64,000 bases of DNA from Blautia sp. (GTDB lineage Bacteria > Bacillota > Clostridia > Lachnospirales > Lachnospiraceae): NCBI GenBank assembly GCA_029257775.1, contig JARIAQ010000019.1, positions 157,603 to 221,602 of the forward strand. The letters run 5' to 3'. The notes under the pieces are model-generated. The model did no database searches. It saw only the letters and a program-made list of their open reading frames with translations, and was not told the origin of the DNA. Shown in pieces: positions 29,338-41,487 of the stretch (positions are counted from its first letter, which is position 1; the number at the start of each line of letters is the position of its first letter). The position numbers and the translations under genes are program-made.

Positions 29338-30546
29338 TTATTTTGCGTAGTTGTCAAAATATCCCTGGATGTAGATAATTGGAGTTCCCTTATCACCGGA
29401 ACCAGAAGTTAAGTCAGCCAGAGAACCTAAAAGATCAGTAAGACGTCTTGGTGTAGTACCCTGTGTTACCATAGTGCCTTTTAAGCTGGCAGCTTTTTCA
29501 TCTTTTTCTGTAATATAATTTTTAATAGCATCTTTCAATTCATTGCCAGATAGACTAGCAAAATCATTATCAGCCAGATATTTTAATTTTACTTCGTTTG
29601 GAGTACCTTCCAGACCTGCAGTATAAGCTGGAGATACAACTGGATCAGCTAATTCCCAGATTTTTCCTACTGGATCTTTAAATGCGCCATCACCGTATAC
29701 CATAACTTCTACATTTTTACCTGTTTTTTCCAGTATAGAATTGTGGATAGCGTTAACAACTTCTTCGCATTTAATTGGGAATAGTTTGATAGTATCCTCT
29801 GTTGCTTTGTTGGAACCTAAAAGTCCATAAGCATCATTATAACCGCTGCCATTGATACTTTTTGTCATAATATCATCAAGAGCATATACTTTTTCAGCAC
29901 CATTAGCTTTTAAAATACGTTTTGTTCTCTGACGAGTATGGATGTCACAAGTAAGAACATTCTTAGTATAGGAAAGAATTGCTTTTGGATTATTTGCAAA
30001 AATAATTTCTACTTCAGCGCCGGCTTCCTGAATAAGTTGTTTGTAATATTCTACATAGTCAACACCTGTGAAAACGTGTTTTTCATAACCAAATAATTCT
30101 CTGTATTTTTCTTCTGTTAAAACATCAGACCATGGATTAACATTTTTTTCATCCATAACATCTAAGTCAATCAGGTGATTTCCTACTTCATCAGATGGAT
30201 AGCTTAACATGAGTACGATTTTTTTACAACCCATAGCAATACCTTTTAAACAGATGGAAAAACGATTACGACTTAAAATAGGGAAAATTACACCGACTGT
30301 ATCATCACCAAATTTTTCTTTTACATCAACTGCAATATCTTTTACGTTTGCATAGTTGCCTTGAGCTCTGGCAACAACTGCTTCTGTAACAGCAATTACG
30401 TCTTTATCTTGAATTTCAAAGTTGGCACTTTCAGATGCTTTTAATACACAATCAACTACGATTTCAGGAAGGTTGTCTCCTTCACGGATAATCGGTGCAC
30501 GAACACCTCTTGATATTGTTCCAACCATGCGGTCTATATTTTTCAT
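29338..30546 (-). CDS. Coenzyme F420-0:L-glutamate ligase-like (CofE/COG1478-like) protein
   Basis: VGTISRGVRAPIIREGDNLPEIVVDCVLKASE...DKDVIAVTEAVVARAQGNY...GTPRRLTDLLGSLADLTSGSGDKGTPIIYIQGYFDNYAK resembles firmicute CofE-like proteins. Confidence 0.75.
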   Translation of the reverse strand: MKNIDRMVGTISRGVRAPIIREGDNLPEIVVDCVLKASESANFEIQDKDVIAVTEAVVARAQGNYANVKDIAVDVKEKFGDDTVGVIFPILSRNRFSICLKGIAMGCKKIVLMLSYPSDEVGNHLIDLDVMDEKNVNPWSDVLTEEKYRELFGYEKHVFTGVDYVEYYKQLIQEAGAEVEIIFANNPKAILSYTKNVLTCDIHTRQRTKRILKANGAEKVYALDDIMTKSINGSGYNDAYGLLGSNKATEDTIKLFPIKCEEVVNAIHNSILEKTGKNVEVMVYGDGAFKDPVGKIWELADPVVSPAYTAGLEGTPNEVKLKYLADNDFASLSGNELKDAIKNYITEKDEKAASLKGTMVTQGTTPRRLTDLLGSLADLTSGSGDKGTPIIYIQGYFDNYAK

Positions 30547-30675
30547 AATTTATGTACCTCCATTGGTTTCTTGCAAATTTGCGGGCAAAATTGCCACCTA
30601 CTTTATAATACGTTGAAATTACGCTGTATGCAAGGGAAATATACACATTTTCTGAAAAAATATGAAAAAATTCAG

Positions 30676-31362
30676 CTATTTTTCCTGTTCTTTTAAGTTT
30701 CGGATATGCATATATACTGTATTTTTTGAAATTTGTAAAAGTGAGGCTACTTTTACAACGGCATCTTTCATATTGAAAATACCTCGGTGGTATAATTGAT
30801 TGATGATTTCCTTGTTTCGATTTTGTAGTGAAATAGTAGAATCGAGAAATACTTGCTGTTGAGTTTTTCGTAAAACGTTTTCAATTAGTTCATCAGTATT
30901 ATCAGCAAAATTTTCTGTGGCAGAATTATTTGTAACAAGGACATGGGGGAGTTCTGGCTGAAATTTTGCAAGCAAAGAGGAAAGAGGGATGTCTGTATAA
31001 AAGTTGATACAGATAAGACCAATAATACGATCTTTTTCACCAGTAATAGGAATGGTGCAAGATCGTAGAGGAACCCCTTTTTTTGAATGATTCATATAGC
31101 AGGCTGCAAAGGGGGATTGGTCTTTTTTTAGTTGGCTGAGCATAGAAAGGGCTAAATCGGTAATTGGTGCTCCATTTTTTCTACCAGAATAGTGTCCGTT
31201 GACATTTTCAATAACAGAATGCTGAAGATTTTCTAGACTGTGGAGAATAATTTCATATCCTTCTCCAAGATAGTCACCTAGTCCTAAAATCATTTTTTTG
31301 TAAGAATTTAAAATAAGATGTTCTGTTTTCGTAAGTTTTATATAAGGTTTTTCGTTTGACAT
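30676..31362 (-). CDS. YheO-like PAS + HTH transcriptional regulator (DauR-like)
   Basis: GLGDYLGEGYEIILHSLENLQHSVIENVNGHYSGRKNGAPITDLAL (YheO PAS-like domain) and C-terminal HTH MKDAVVKVASLLQISKNTVYMHIRNLKE. Confidence 0.88.
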   Translation of the reverse strand: MSNEKPYIKLTKTEHLILNSYKKMILGLGDYLGEGYEIILHSLENLQHSVIENVNGHYSGRKNGAPITDLALSMLSQLKKDQSPFAACYMNHSKKGVPLRSCTIPITGEKDRIIGLICINFYTDIPLSSLLAKFQPELPHVLVTNNSATENFADNTDELIENVLRKTQQQVFLDSTISLQNRNKEIINQLYHRGIFNMKDAVVKVASLLQISKNTVYMHIRNLKEQEK

Positions 31363-31471
31363 AATGCTCTCCCTGAGATTTTATTATTAATTAAACTTAT
31401 TATATTTTGAATTCTAATTTTATGCAAGGCGAGATAAAACTAGAGAATGAAAAAAAGTTCATTGAAATATA

Positions 31472-31500
31472 TTTACTAAAATATTGTTTAGTGATATGAT
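31472..31500 (+). promoter_or_regulatory. Promoter of ridA-patB with an overlapping palindrome (candidate operator)
   Basis: TTTACT (31472-31477), 17-nt spacer, TATGAT (31495-31500). ACTAAA-atattg-TTTAGT (31475-31492) lies over the -35 end and spacer. Confidence 0.55.
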
Positions 31501-31534
31501 GGGATAAATAAAAAGTTTAAAGGAGATGGATTTT

Positions 31535-31909
31535 ATGTTAAAAACAATTTATACAGCAAAGGCGCCTGCAGCAATTGGCCCATATTCTCAAGCAGTGGTA
31601 TGTGGAAATATGCTCTTTACTTCTGGTCAAATTCCAGTTGTTCCTGAAACAGGAGAAATTGCAGGGGAAACAATTTCCGAACAGGCAGAACAGGTTATGA
31701 AAAATATTGGAGCTGTTTTAGAAGAGGCAGGAACAAGTTTTGAAAATGCAGTGAAAACAACCTGTTTTTTGGCAGATATGGGAGATTTTCAAGTTTTCAA
31801 CGAAGTTTATGCGAAATATTTTGTGAATAAACCTGCACGTTCTTGTGTTGCAGTAAAAACACTTCCTAAGAATGTATTATGTGAAGTGGAAGTTATTGCG
31901 CAACTGTAA
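31535..31909 (+). CDS. ridA: RidA family reactive imine/enamine deaminase
   Basis: AKAPAAIGPYSQAVVCGNMLFTSGQIPVVPETGEI...RSCVAVKTLPKNVLCEVEVIA. Confidence 0.95.
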   Translation: MLKTIYTAKAPAAIGPYSQAVVCGNMLFTSGQIPVVPETGEIAGETISEQAEQVMKNIGAVLEEAGTSFENAVKTTCFLADMGDFQVFNEVYAKYFVNKPARSCVAVKTLPKNVLCEVEVIAQL

Positions 31910-31932
31910 GGTGTATGTAGAAAGAGGTAGCA

Positions 31933-33120
31933 ATGTCAGAAAATAGTTTTGATTTTGATACTGTCATAGACAGACGCGGGACAAATTGTGGAAAATGGGA
32001 TACCATGGATCAGAAATATGGAACAACAGATCTTATTCATCTTGGTGTTGCTGATATGGATTTTCCTTCCCCCAAGCCGATTTGTGATGTGGTACATCAA
32101 TGTGCAGACCATGGGATTTTTGGATATACAGATTTAGGGGATGATTTCTATGAGAGTTTTATATCATGGGAAAAAAGAATGCACAATGTGAATGTGAAAA
32201 GAGAAGAAATTGTATTTTGTCCTCGTATTAATATTTCCGCAGGTCTTTGTGTAGGAGCATTTACAAAAGAGGGGGAAGAAGTAATGCTTCATACCCCGGC
32301 TTATGGTCCTTTATATGAGGCAATTTCAAAAAATGGTAGAGCAGTAATAAAATGCGGATTAAAATCTCAAAATGGAAAGTATACCATGGATTTAGAAAAA
32401 ATGGAGCAACAGATAACAGACAAAACAAAGATGTTGCTGTTGTGTAGTCCTCATAATCCAGTAGGTCGTGTTTGGACAAAAGAAGAGTTGGAAGCAGTAG
32501 GTGAATTTTGCATAAAACATAAGTTGTTTTTGTTTGTAGATGAAATTCATGGAGATATTACGGCATCAGGTGTAGAATTTGTATCTGCCTTATCCTTATC
32601 AGAAGAAGTGCGTAAAAGGTTGATTGTAGCGTCATCACCTACAAAAACTTTTAATATTCCAGGATTTATTTTATCCTATCTCATTATTCCAAATGAGGAG
32701 TATAGAAATGTGATAAAAAGGGAAATTGACAGAGTAGGTATGCACAATCCCACAATTTTTTCAGCTGCAGTGGTAGGCTGTGCATATGAACAGTGTGAGG
32801 AATGGTATAGGGCAATGCTTTCCTATATTAATGAGAATGATCAATTTACCAGAGAATATTTTGCAAAAAAAATGCCAGAATTTTATATTTATCCAAGAGA
32901 AGGTACTTATCTTTTGTGGATGGATTATAAAAAGCTGGGATGCGAAGAAGAAGACCTGGAAAGATGGTTTTTAGAGAAAGCCAAGGTCAGTGTGTATATG
33001 GGAACGGTATTTCAGGAAGAAGGCAGAGGATGCATTCGTGTGAATATAGCAAGTCCTAGAAAATTGTTGGAAGAGGCATATGACAGAATGTATGCTGCAT
33101 ATACAGAAATAAAGAAATGA
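31933..33120 (+). CDS. PLP-dependent aminotransferase/cystathionine beta-lyase (MalY/PatB family)
   Basis: DFDTVIDRRGTNCGKWDTM...LGVADMDFPSPKPI...CSPHNPVGRVWTKEEL...SPTKTFNIPG (PLP lysine). Confidence 0.93.
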   Translation: MSENSFDFDTVIDRRGTNCGKWDTMDQKYGTTDLIHLGVADMDFPSPKPICDVVHQCADHGIFGYTDLGDDFYESFISWEKRMHNVNVKREEIVFCPRINISAGLCVGAFTKEGEEVMLHTPAYGPLYEAISKNGRAVIKCGLKSQNGKYTMDLEKMEQQITDKTKMLLLCSPHNPVGRVWTKEELEAVGEFCIKHKLFLFVDEIHGDITASGVEFVSALSLSEEVRKRLIVASSPTKTFNIPGFILSYLIIPNEEYRNVIKREIDRVGMHNPTIFSAAVVGCAYEQCEEWYRAMLSYINENDQFTREYFAKKMPEFYIYPREGTYLLWMDYKKLGCEEEDLERWFLEKAKVSVYMGTVFQEEGRGCIRVNIASPRKLLEEAYDRMYAAYTEIKK

Positions 33121-33122
33121 TA

Positions 33123-33190
33123 AAAGCAGGCTGTTACAGAGACGGATATCAGAATAAATTTTGAGACCGTTTATGTAATGGCCCTTTTAC
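33123..33190. repeat. Long imperfect hairpin after patB-like gene (dispersed hairpin family)
   Basis: aaaagcaggctgttacagagacgg ... ccgtttatgtaatggccctttta. Confidence 0.7.
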
Positions 33191-33278
33191 GTTTTTGTGG
33201 CAGAATGTATGAAGTATATGTTAAAATTATAATGCTACTGTAGTTTATTAGAAGCGTGAAGATACAGGAGGAAAACAC

Positions 33279-34196
33279 TTGAAGAATTTAAAGATACCAA
33301 ACAGTGAATTGGAAGCATCAAAAATTGCGCTGGGATGTATGCGAATTACGGAACTAAAAGAAATAGATGAAGTAAGAGATTTGATAGATATAGCTATGGA
33401 GCATGGAATTAATTTTTTTGATCATGCAGATATTTATGGAAAAGGTGAATCAGAGCATATTTTCGGGAAAGCTATAGATGGAATTGCAAGGGAAAAAATG
33501 ATTATTCAGACAAAATGTGGAATTTGTCCTGGTGTATGCTATGATTTTTCTAAGGAACATATTTTGAAATCTGTAGAGCAAAGTTTAAAACGATTGAATA
33601 TGGATTATATAGATGTGTTGTTATTGCATCGTCCAGATAGTTTGATGGAACCAGAAGAGGTTGCAGAGGCTTTTGATCTTTTAGAAAAAGAAGGGAAAGT
33701 GCGATATTTTGGAGTGAGCAATCAAAATTCCATGCAGATGGAATTACTTCAGAGGTATTGCAGTCAGAAGCTTATAATTAATCAGCTTCAATTTAGCATT
33801 GCCCATTGTGATATAATAGATTCTGGATTTAATGTGAATGTTCATAAAGATGAGGGATGTGTTAGAGACGGAAGTATTTTGGAATATTGCAGGTTGAAAG
33901 AAATTACCATTCAGGCATGGTCTCCGTTCCAGTATGGATTTTTTGAAGGTGTATTCATTGGAAATGAGAAATTTCCAGAGTTAAATAAACTTCTTAATGA
34001 ATTAGCAGAGAAATACCATGTATCAAATAATGCCATTGCTATTGCGTGGATTTTGAGGCATCCAGCCGGAATTCAAGCAATTGTGGGAAGTACAAAAAAA
34101 CAAAGAATTGCAGAGATTTGTAAAGCTAGTGAAATAAAATTGACAAGAGAAGAATGGTATGCTCTTTATATGGCAGCAGGAAAAAAATTACCTTAG
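33279..34196 (+). CDS. Aldo/keto reductase
   Basis: ALGCMRITEL...INFFDHADIYGKGESEHIFGKAI...MDYIDVLLLHRPD...YFGVSNQN. TTG start with aggagg RBS. Confidence 0.94.
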   Translation: MKNLKIPNSELEASKIALGCMRITELKEIDEVRDLIDIAMEHGINFFDHADIYGKGESEHIFGKAIDGIAREKMIIQTKCGICPGVCYDFSKEHILKSVEQSLKRLNMDYIDVLLLHRPDSLMEPEEVAEAFDLLEKEGKVRYFGVSNQNSMQMELLQRYCSQKLIINQLQFSIAHCDIIDSGFNVNVHKDEGCVRDGSILEYCRLKEITIQAWSPFQYGFFEGVFIGNEKFPELNKLLNELAEKYHVSNNAIAIAWILRHPAGIQAIVGSTKKQRIAEICKASEIKLTREEWYALYMAAGKKLP

Positions 34197-34262
34197 ATTT
34201 ATGGACAAGGATAATAAAAAAGGAAAAATCAGGTGAAAATAATAATAGAGGGAGAAATGTGT

Positions 34263-36260
34263 ATGAGTGAAGAAAAAATCTTTAAATTAGAATCACCATA
34301 TCAGCCTACGGGAGATCAGCCACAAGCCATAGACCAGCTTGTGAAGGGGTTTAAAGAAGGTAATCAATGCCAGACTTTACTAGGTGTTACAGGGTCTGGG
34401 AAGACTTTTACAATGGCAAATATTATTGCACAGTTAAATAAGCCAACTCTTATTATTGCACATAATAAAACACTGGCGGCCCAACTTTATGGGGAATTTA
34501 AAGAATTTTTTCCAAATAATGCGGTGGAATATTTTGTATCTTACTATGATTATTATCAACCGGAAGCCTATGTTCCATCTTCGGATACTTATATCGCAAA
34601 AGATTCGTCTGTTAATGATGAAATAGACAAATTACGTCTTTCTGCTACATCTTCTCTTAGTGAGCGAAAAGATGTGATTATTGTTTCTAGTGTATCTTGT
34701 ATATATGGCATTGGTAGTCCAGATGATTATCAGAACATGATTATTTCTCTGCGTCCTGGAATGGAAAAAGATAGGGATGAAGTTATTCGGGAATTGATTG
34801 ATATTCAATATGATCGTAATGAAATGGATTTTCGCCGAGGAACATTTCGTGTTCGGGGAGATGTTCTAGAAATATTTCCGGCAGATTATTCGGAAACTGC
34901 AGTACGAGTAGAATTTTTCGGAGATGAAATTGAACGTATTACAGAAATTGATATTTTAACAGGAGAGATAAAACATGCATTAAATCATATTGCTATTTTT
35001 CCAGCTTCACATTACGTTGTGCCCATTGAAAAGATACGTAAGGCAGCTGTTGCAATAGAAGAGGAATTAAAAGAGCGTGTAGATTATTTTAAAGGAGAAG
35101 ATAAACTTTTAGAGGCACAGAGAATTTCTGAAAGAACAAATTTTGATATTGAGATGTTAAAGGAAACTGGATTTTGCTCTGGAGTAGAAAATTATTCCAG
35201 ACATTTATCAGGCTTAAAGCCAGGGCAGCCTCCTTATACGTTAATTGATTATTTTGGAGATGACTTTCTTATTATTATAGATGAATCTCATAAAACCATT
35301 CCTCAGATAAGAGGAATGTATGCGGGAGATCAGGCTAGAAAGCAAACTTTAGTGGATTATGGTTTTCGTTTACCTTCTGCAAAGGATAACAGACCTTTAA
35401 ATTTTGAAGAATTTGAAGGGAAAATTGACCAGATTTTATTTGTTTCTGCAACACCGGGAGAATATGAAGAAAGTCATGAGATGCTTCGAGGAGAGCAAAT
35501 TATTCGTCCTACAGGCCTTTTAGATCCAGAGGTAGAAGTACGTCCAGTAGAAGGACAAATTGATGATTTGATTGGAGAAGTTAATAAAGAAATTAAAAAG
35601 AAAAATAAAGTTCTTATTACAACACTTACAAAACGTATGGCAGAGGACTTAACAGAATATATGAAGGAGTTAGGCATACGTGTAAGATATCTTCATTCAG
35701 ATATTGATACTTTGGAGAGAACGCAGATTATTCGTGATATGCGTTTAGATGTGTTTGATGTATTAGTAGGAATTAATTTATTAAGAGAAGGTCTTGACAT
35801 TCCAGAGATTACTTTAGTTGCTATTTTAGATGCAGATAAAGAAGGATTTTTGCGTTCAGAGGTATCTCTTATTCAGACTATAGGACGTGCCGCCCGAAAT
35901 GCAGAGGGTAGAGTTATTATGTATGCAGATACTATGACAGATTCCATGAAAATTGCTATTGACGAAACCCTGAGGAGAAGAGCATTACAGCAAAAATATA
36001 ATGAAGAACATGGAATTACACCAAAAACCATTAAAAAAGCAGTACGTGATCTGATTAGCATTTCAAAAGCAGTAGCAGAAACAGAGGAAAAATTAGAAAA
36101 AGATCCAGAAAGTATGAGCCGAAAAGAACTTGAAAATCTTATTAAAAAAGTTCAAAAACAAATGCAGACAGCAGCAGCCGATTTGAATTTTGAGATGGCG
36201 GCTTCTTTACGTGATAAAATGCTAGAATTAAAAAGAAATTTAGAAGAGCTAGATAATTAA
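34263..36260 (+). CDS. uvrB: Excinuclease ABC subunit UvrB
   Basis: [62 protein letters not shown]-terminal UVR motif. Confidence 0.97.
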   Translation: MSEEKIFKLESPYQPTGDQPQAIDQLVKGFKEGNQCQTLLGVTGSGKTFTMANIIAQLNKPTLIIAHNKTLAAQLYGEFKEFFPNNAVEYFVSYYDYYQPEAYVPSSDTYIAKDSSVNDEIDKLRLSATSSLSERKDVIIVSSVSCIYGIGSPDDYQNMIISLRPGMEKDRDEVIRELIDIQYDRNEMDFRRGTFRVRGDVLEIFPADYSETAVRVEFFGDEIERITEIDILTGEIKHALNHIAIFPASHYVVPIEKIRKAAVAIEEELKERVDYFKGEDKLLEAQRISERTNFDIEMLKETGFCSGVENYSRHLSGLKPGQPPYTLIDYFGDDFLIIIDESHKTIPQIRGMYAGDQARKQTLVDYGFRLPSAKDNRPLNFEEFEGKIDQILFVSATPGEYEESHEMLRGEQIIRPTGLLDPEVEVRPVEGQIDDLIGEVNKEIKKKNKVLITTLTKRMAEDLTEYMKELGIRVRYLHSDIDTLERTQIIRDMRLDVFDVLVGINLLREGLDIPEITLVAILDADKEGFLRSEVSLIQTIGRAARNAEGRVIMYADTMTDSMKIAIDETLRRRALQQKYNEEHGITPKTIKKAVRDLISISKAVAETEEKLEKDPESMSRKELENLIKKVQKQMQTAAADLNFEMAASLRDKMLELKRNLEELDN

Positions 36261-36310
36261 GTGTGCATTTTTTAAGTAATATAGAAATTTCTAAAATAAT
36301 TATAAAGCTC

Positions 36311-36339
36311 TTGACAAATAAAACTACTGGTGCTATCTT
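36311..36339 (+). promoter_or_regulatory. Sigma-A promoter of the hrcA operon
   Basis: TTGACA at 36311-36316 and an imperfect -10 (ctatct/tatctt) near 36334. Confidence 0.6.
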
Positions 36340-36352
36340 AAGAGCATAGATA

Positions 36353-36379
36353 TTAGCACTCCACTACAATGAGTGCTAA
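36353..36379. promoter_or_regulatory. CIRCE operator (HrcA binding site)
   Basis: TTAGCACTC-N9-GAGTGCTAA, exact consensus. Confidence 0.98.
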
Positions 36380-36402
36380 CAATAAAAAGAAAGGAGCGAG
36401 AT

Positions 36403-37455
36403 ATGGAATTAGTGACTGAGTTGGATGAAAGAAAACGTAAAATTCTAAAAGCCATTATTCAGACATATTTGGAGACTGGTGAGCCAGTTGGATCAAGGAC
36501 AATTTCTAAATACACGGATTTGAATCTTAGCTCCGCAACAATTCGAAATGAGATGTCGGACTTAGAGGAATTAGGATATATTGTCCAGCCGTACACGTCT
36601 GCCGGCCGCATACCTTCCGATTTAGGATATCGACTTTATGTAGATGAGCTAATGAAAGAAAAGGAACAGGAAGTGGCAGAGATTAAGGATCTGATGATAG
36701 AAAAAACAGATAAGATGGAAAAAGTTTTAAAGCAGGTAGCAAAAGTGCTTGCTTCTAATACGAATTATGCCACTATGATTACGGGACCAGCTTATCATAG
36801 GAATAAAGTGAAATTTATCCAGCTTTCTAAAGTCAGTGAAAAACAGTTGTTGACTGTAGTAGTAGTGGAAGGAAATATTGTGAAAAATCATATTATTGAC
36901 CTTCAAGAAGCAATGGATGAGGAAACTATTTTAAAACTAAATCTGTTGTTGAATACACAGCTAAATGGCTTATCCATTGAAGAAATAAATCTGGCAATGA
37001 TTTCTCACTTAAAAGAACAAGCAGGCATACACAGTGCTGTGGTTGGAAGCGTTATTGATGCAGTTGCCGAGGCTATTGCACCAGACGAAGAGGATATGGA
37101 GATTTATACTAGTGGAGCTACGAATATTTTTAAATATCCGGAATTAGCAGATACCACAAAAGCAAGTGAGCTGATTTCTACTTTTGAAGAAAAACAAGCT
37201 TTAGCAGAATTTGCCAAGGAAACTATGGAAGCAGATCATGGAAAGGAAAATACAGGGATTCAAATTTATATTGGAGATGAAAGCCCTGTGCAGACTATGA
37301 AAGACTGCAGCGTTGTAACTGCCACCTATGATTTAGGAGGTGGTATGCAGGGAACGATTGGTATCATAGGACCTAAGCGAATGGATTACGAAAATGTAGT
37401 GGATAATCTGAAAACTTTAAAAAATCAGTTAGATTATATATTTAAGAAAACGTAG
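36403..37455 (+). CDS. hrcA: Heat-inducible transcription repressor HrcA
   Basis: LDERKRKILKAIIQTYLETGEPVGSRTISKYTDLNLSSATIRNEMSDLEELGYI. Start at ATG 36403 after CIRCE. Confidence 0.97.
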   Translation: MELVTELDERKRKILKAIIQTYLETGEPVGSRTISKYTDLNLSSATIRNEMSDLEELGYIVQPYTSAGRIPSDLGYRLYVDELMKEKEQEVAEIKDLMIEKTDKMEKVLKQVAKVLASNTNYATMITGPAYHRNKVKFIQLSKVSEKQLLTVVVVEGNIVKNHIIDLQEAMDEETILKLNLLLNTQLNGLSIEEINLAMISHLKEQAGIHSAVVGSVIDAVAEAIAPDEEDMEIYTSGATNIFKYPELADTTKASELISTFEEKQALAEFAKETMEADHGKENTGIQIYIGDESPVQTMKDCSVVTATYDLGGGMQGTIGIIGPKRMDYENVVDNLKTLKNQLDYIFKKT

Positions 37456-37473
37456 AAAGGCGGTAAGAGATTC

Positions 37474-38109
37474 GTGTCAGAAGAAAAAAAGGAATATAAT
37501 ACAATAGAAGAAGATGAAATTTCTCAAAATGAAACAGAAGAAATTTTAGAAGAAGATGATGTGAAATTAGCAGAGGAAACTGTTTCAGATACAGATGAGA
37601 TAGTAGAAGAAGAACAGACAGCAGAAGAAAAAACAGCAGAGAAAAAAAGTCTGTTTGGAAAAAAGAAAAAAGACAAAAAAGATGAAAAGATAGAAGAATT
37701 AACCGATATGGTGAAACGTCAGATGGCAGAGTTTGACAACTTTAGGAAACGGACAGAAAAAGAAAAAGCTTCCATGTATCAAATTGGAGCGAAAGAAATT
37801 GTTGAAAAAATTCTTCCAGTTGTTGATAACTTTGAAAGAGGTCTGGCAATGATACCGGAAAATGAAAAAGAAAATCCTGTAGCTACAGGTATGGCGCAGA
37901 TTTACAAACAGCTTATGGCAGCTTTTGATGAAATGGGAGTTAAAGCAATTGAAGCTGTGGGGCAGGAATTTAATCCGGATTTTCATAATGCAGTTATGCA
38001 TGTGGAAGATGAAGAAGTGGAAGAGAACATAGTCGTGGAAGAATTCCAGAAAGGATATTTGTATAAAGATTGTGTTATCAGACACAGTATGGTAAAGGTT
38101 GCAAATTAG
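37474..38109 (+). CDS. grpE: Nucleotide exchange factor GrpE
   Basis: RQMAEFDNFRKRTEKEKASMYQIGAKEIVEKILPVVDNFERGL. GTG start, acidic N-terminus. Confidence 0.96.
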   Translation: MSEEKKEYNTIEEDEISQNETEEILEEDDVKLAEETVSDTDEIVEEEQTAEEKTAEKKSLFGKKKKDKKDEKIEELTDMVKRQMAEFDNFRKRTEKEKASMYQIGAKEIVEKILPVVDNFERGLAMIPENEKENPVATGMAQIYKQLMAAFDEMGVKAIEAVGQEFNPDFHNAVMHVEDEEVEENIVVEEFQKGYLYKDCVIRHSMVKVAN

Positions 38110-38197
38110 TGATATTTATCAAGCAGGAGAAATTCTGTGAGATTTTATCTTATATAAGGAAGATAACTAACAAATAAATAATAGAAGAGAAATTTAG

Positions 38198-40084
<1,887 letters not shown>

Positions 40085-40192
40085 TCTGCAAGCGTAAAGC
40101 AGTGAAACATGGGCATGGGGTGTTTTGTGACACCTCATGTCTTATGTGTTTCAATATCTGCGGCGCACTGATTAGAGAAAGGGATAAGACGA

Positions 40193-41353
40193 ATGGCAGA
40201 TAAAAGAGATTACTATGAGGTCCTTGGAGTAGACAGGGGCGCAGATGATTCTGCAATTAAAAGTGCATATCGTAAGCTTGCCAAAAAATATCACCCTGAT
40301 GTAAATCCTGGAGATAAAGAAGCCGAGAAAAAATTTAAAGAAGCAACAGAAGCTTATGGCGTTTTAAGTGATCCTCAAAAAAGAAAACAGTATGATCAGT
40401 TTGGCCATGCCGCTTTTGAACAAGGTGGCGGCGGTGCCGGAGGCGGATTTGGCGGTTTCGGAGGTTTTGGCGGCGCAGATATGGGCGATATCTTTGGTGA
40501 TATTTTCGGAGACTTATTTGGCGGCGGTGGACGTAGAAGACCTAATAATGGACCGATGAAAGGTGCAAATGTTAGGGCTTCTGTTCGCATCACTTTTGAA
40601 GAAGCTGTTTTTGGATGTGAAAAAGAACTGGAATTGAATTTAAAAGATACGTGTAGTACTTGTAACGGAAGTGGAGCAAAACCGGGAACATCACCGGAAA
40701 CTTGTTCCAAATGTCATGGTTCAGGTCAGGTAGTTTACACGCAACAATCTATGTTTGGTACGATTCAGAATGTACAGACTTGTCCGGAGTGTCAAGGAAC
40801 TGGTAAGGTGATTAAAGAAAAATGTACACAATGTCATGGTAGTGGATTTACTTCAAGTAGAAAGAAAATCAAAGTTACCATACCAGCAGGTATTGATAAT
40901 GGACAAAGTATTCGTATCAGAGAAAAAGGTGAACCGGGTGTAAACGGTGGACCAAGAGGCGATTTAATGGTGGAAGTAGTTGTTGCACGCCATCCGATTT
41001 TCCAAAGACAGGATATGAACATATTCTCAACAGCGCCGATTACTTTTGCACAGGCTGCACTTGGCGGTGAAGTACGCATTAGTACTGTTGACGGAGATGT
41101 TCTTTATGATGTGAAACCAGGTACACAGACAGATACAAAGGTTCGTTTGAAAGGAAAAGGTGTTCCATCAATTCGAAACAAAAACCTTAGAGGAGACCAC
41201 TATGTAACGTTGGTGGTAGAAGTTCCTACAAAGCTTAATGAGGAAGCAAAAGAAGCTCTTCGTAAATTTGATGCAGCTTGTGGAAATCGTTCTTCTAATG
41301 GTGAAAAGAAGAAGAAATTCGGAGAAAAAATAAAAGATATATTTGAAAATTAA
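40193..41353 (+). CDS. dnaJ: Chaperone DnaJ
   Basis: [42 protein letters not shown]-rich region, four CxxCxGxG repeats. Confidence 0.98.
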   Translation: MADKRDYYEVLGVDRGADDSAIKSAYRKLAKKYHPDVNPGDKEAEKKFKEATEAYGVLSDPQKRKQYDQFGHAAFEQGGGGAGGGFGGFGGFGGADMGDIFGDIFGDLFGGGGRRRPNNGPMKGANVRASVRITFEEAVFGCEKELELNLKDTCSTCNGSGAKPGTSPETCSKCHGSGQVVYTQQSMFGTIQNVQTCPECQGTGKVIKEKCTQCHGSGFTSSRKKIKVTIPAGIDNGQSIRIREKGEPGVNGGPRGDLMVEVVVARHPIFQRQDMNIFSTAPITFAQAALGGEVRISTVDGDVLYDVKPGTQTDTKVRLKGKGVPSIRNKNLRGDHYVTLVVEVPTKLNEEAKEALRKFDAACGNRSSNGEKKKKFGEKIKDIFEN

Positions 41354-41360
41354 GAAAACA

Positions 41361-41405
41361 GGAGAGTTGTATTTCATTAAGAGAATGAGAATGCAACTCT
41401 CTTTT
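41361..41405 (+). terminator. Intrinsic terminator after dnaJ
   Basis: ggagagttgtatttcatt...aatgagaatgcaactctctttt. Confidence 0.85.
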
Positions 41406-41487
41406 GGTTGCAATTCTTTTTTCTTTCCTCTATAATAATAAAATACGCTTATTATGTCTGTACGTATGGAAATAAGGAGAAAAATAA

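Noticed and set aside
29338-30546. Evidence for an F420 biosynthetic pathway
   Set aside because: Only a CofE-like gene is present. No cofC/D/G/H in the window, so no pathway claim is made.
40420-40540. G-rich repetitive stretch
   Set aside because: It encodes the normal Gly/Phe-rich linker of DnaJ.
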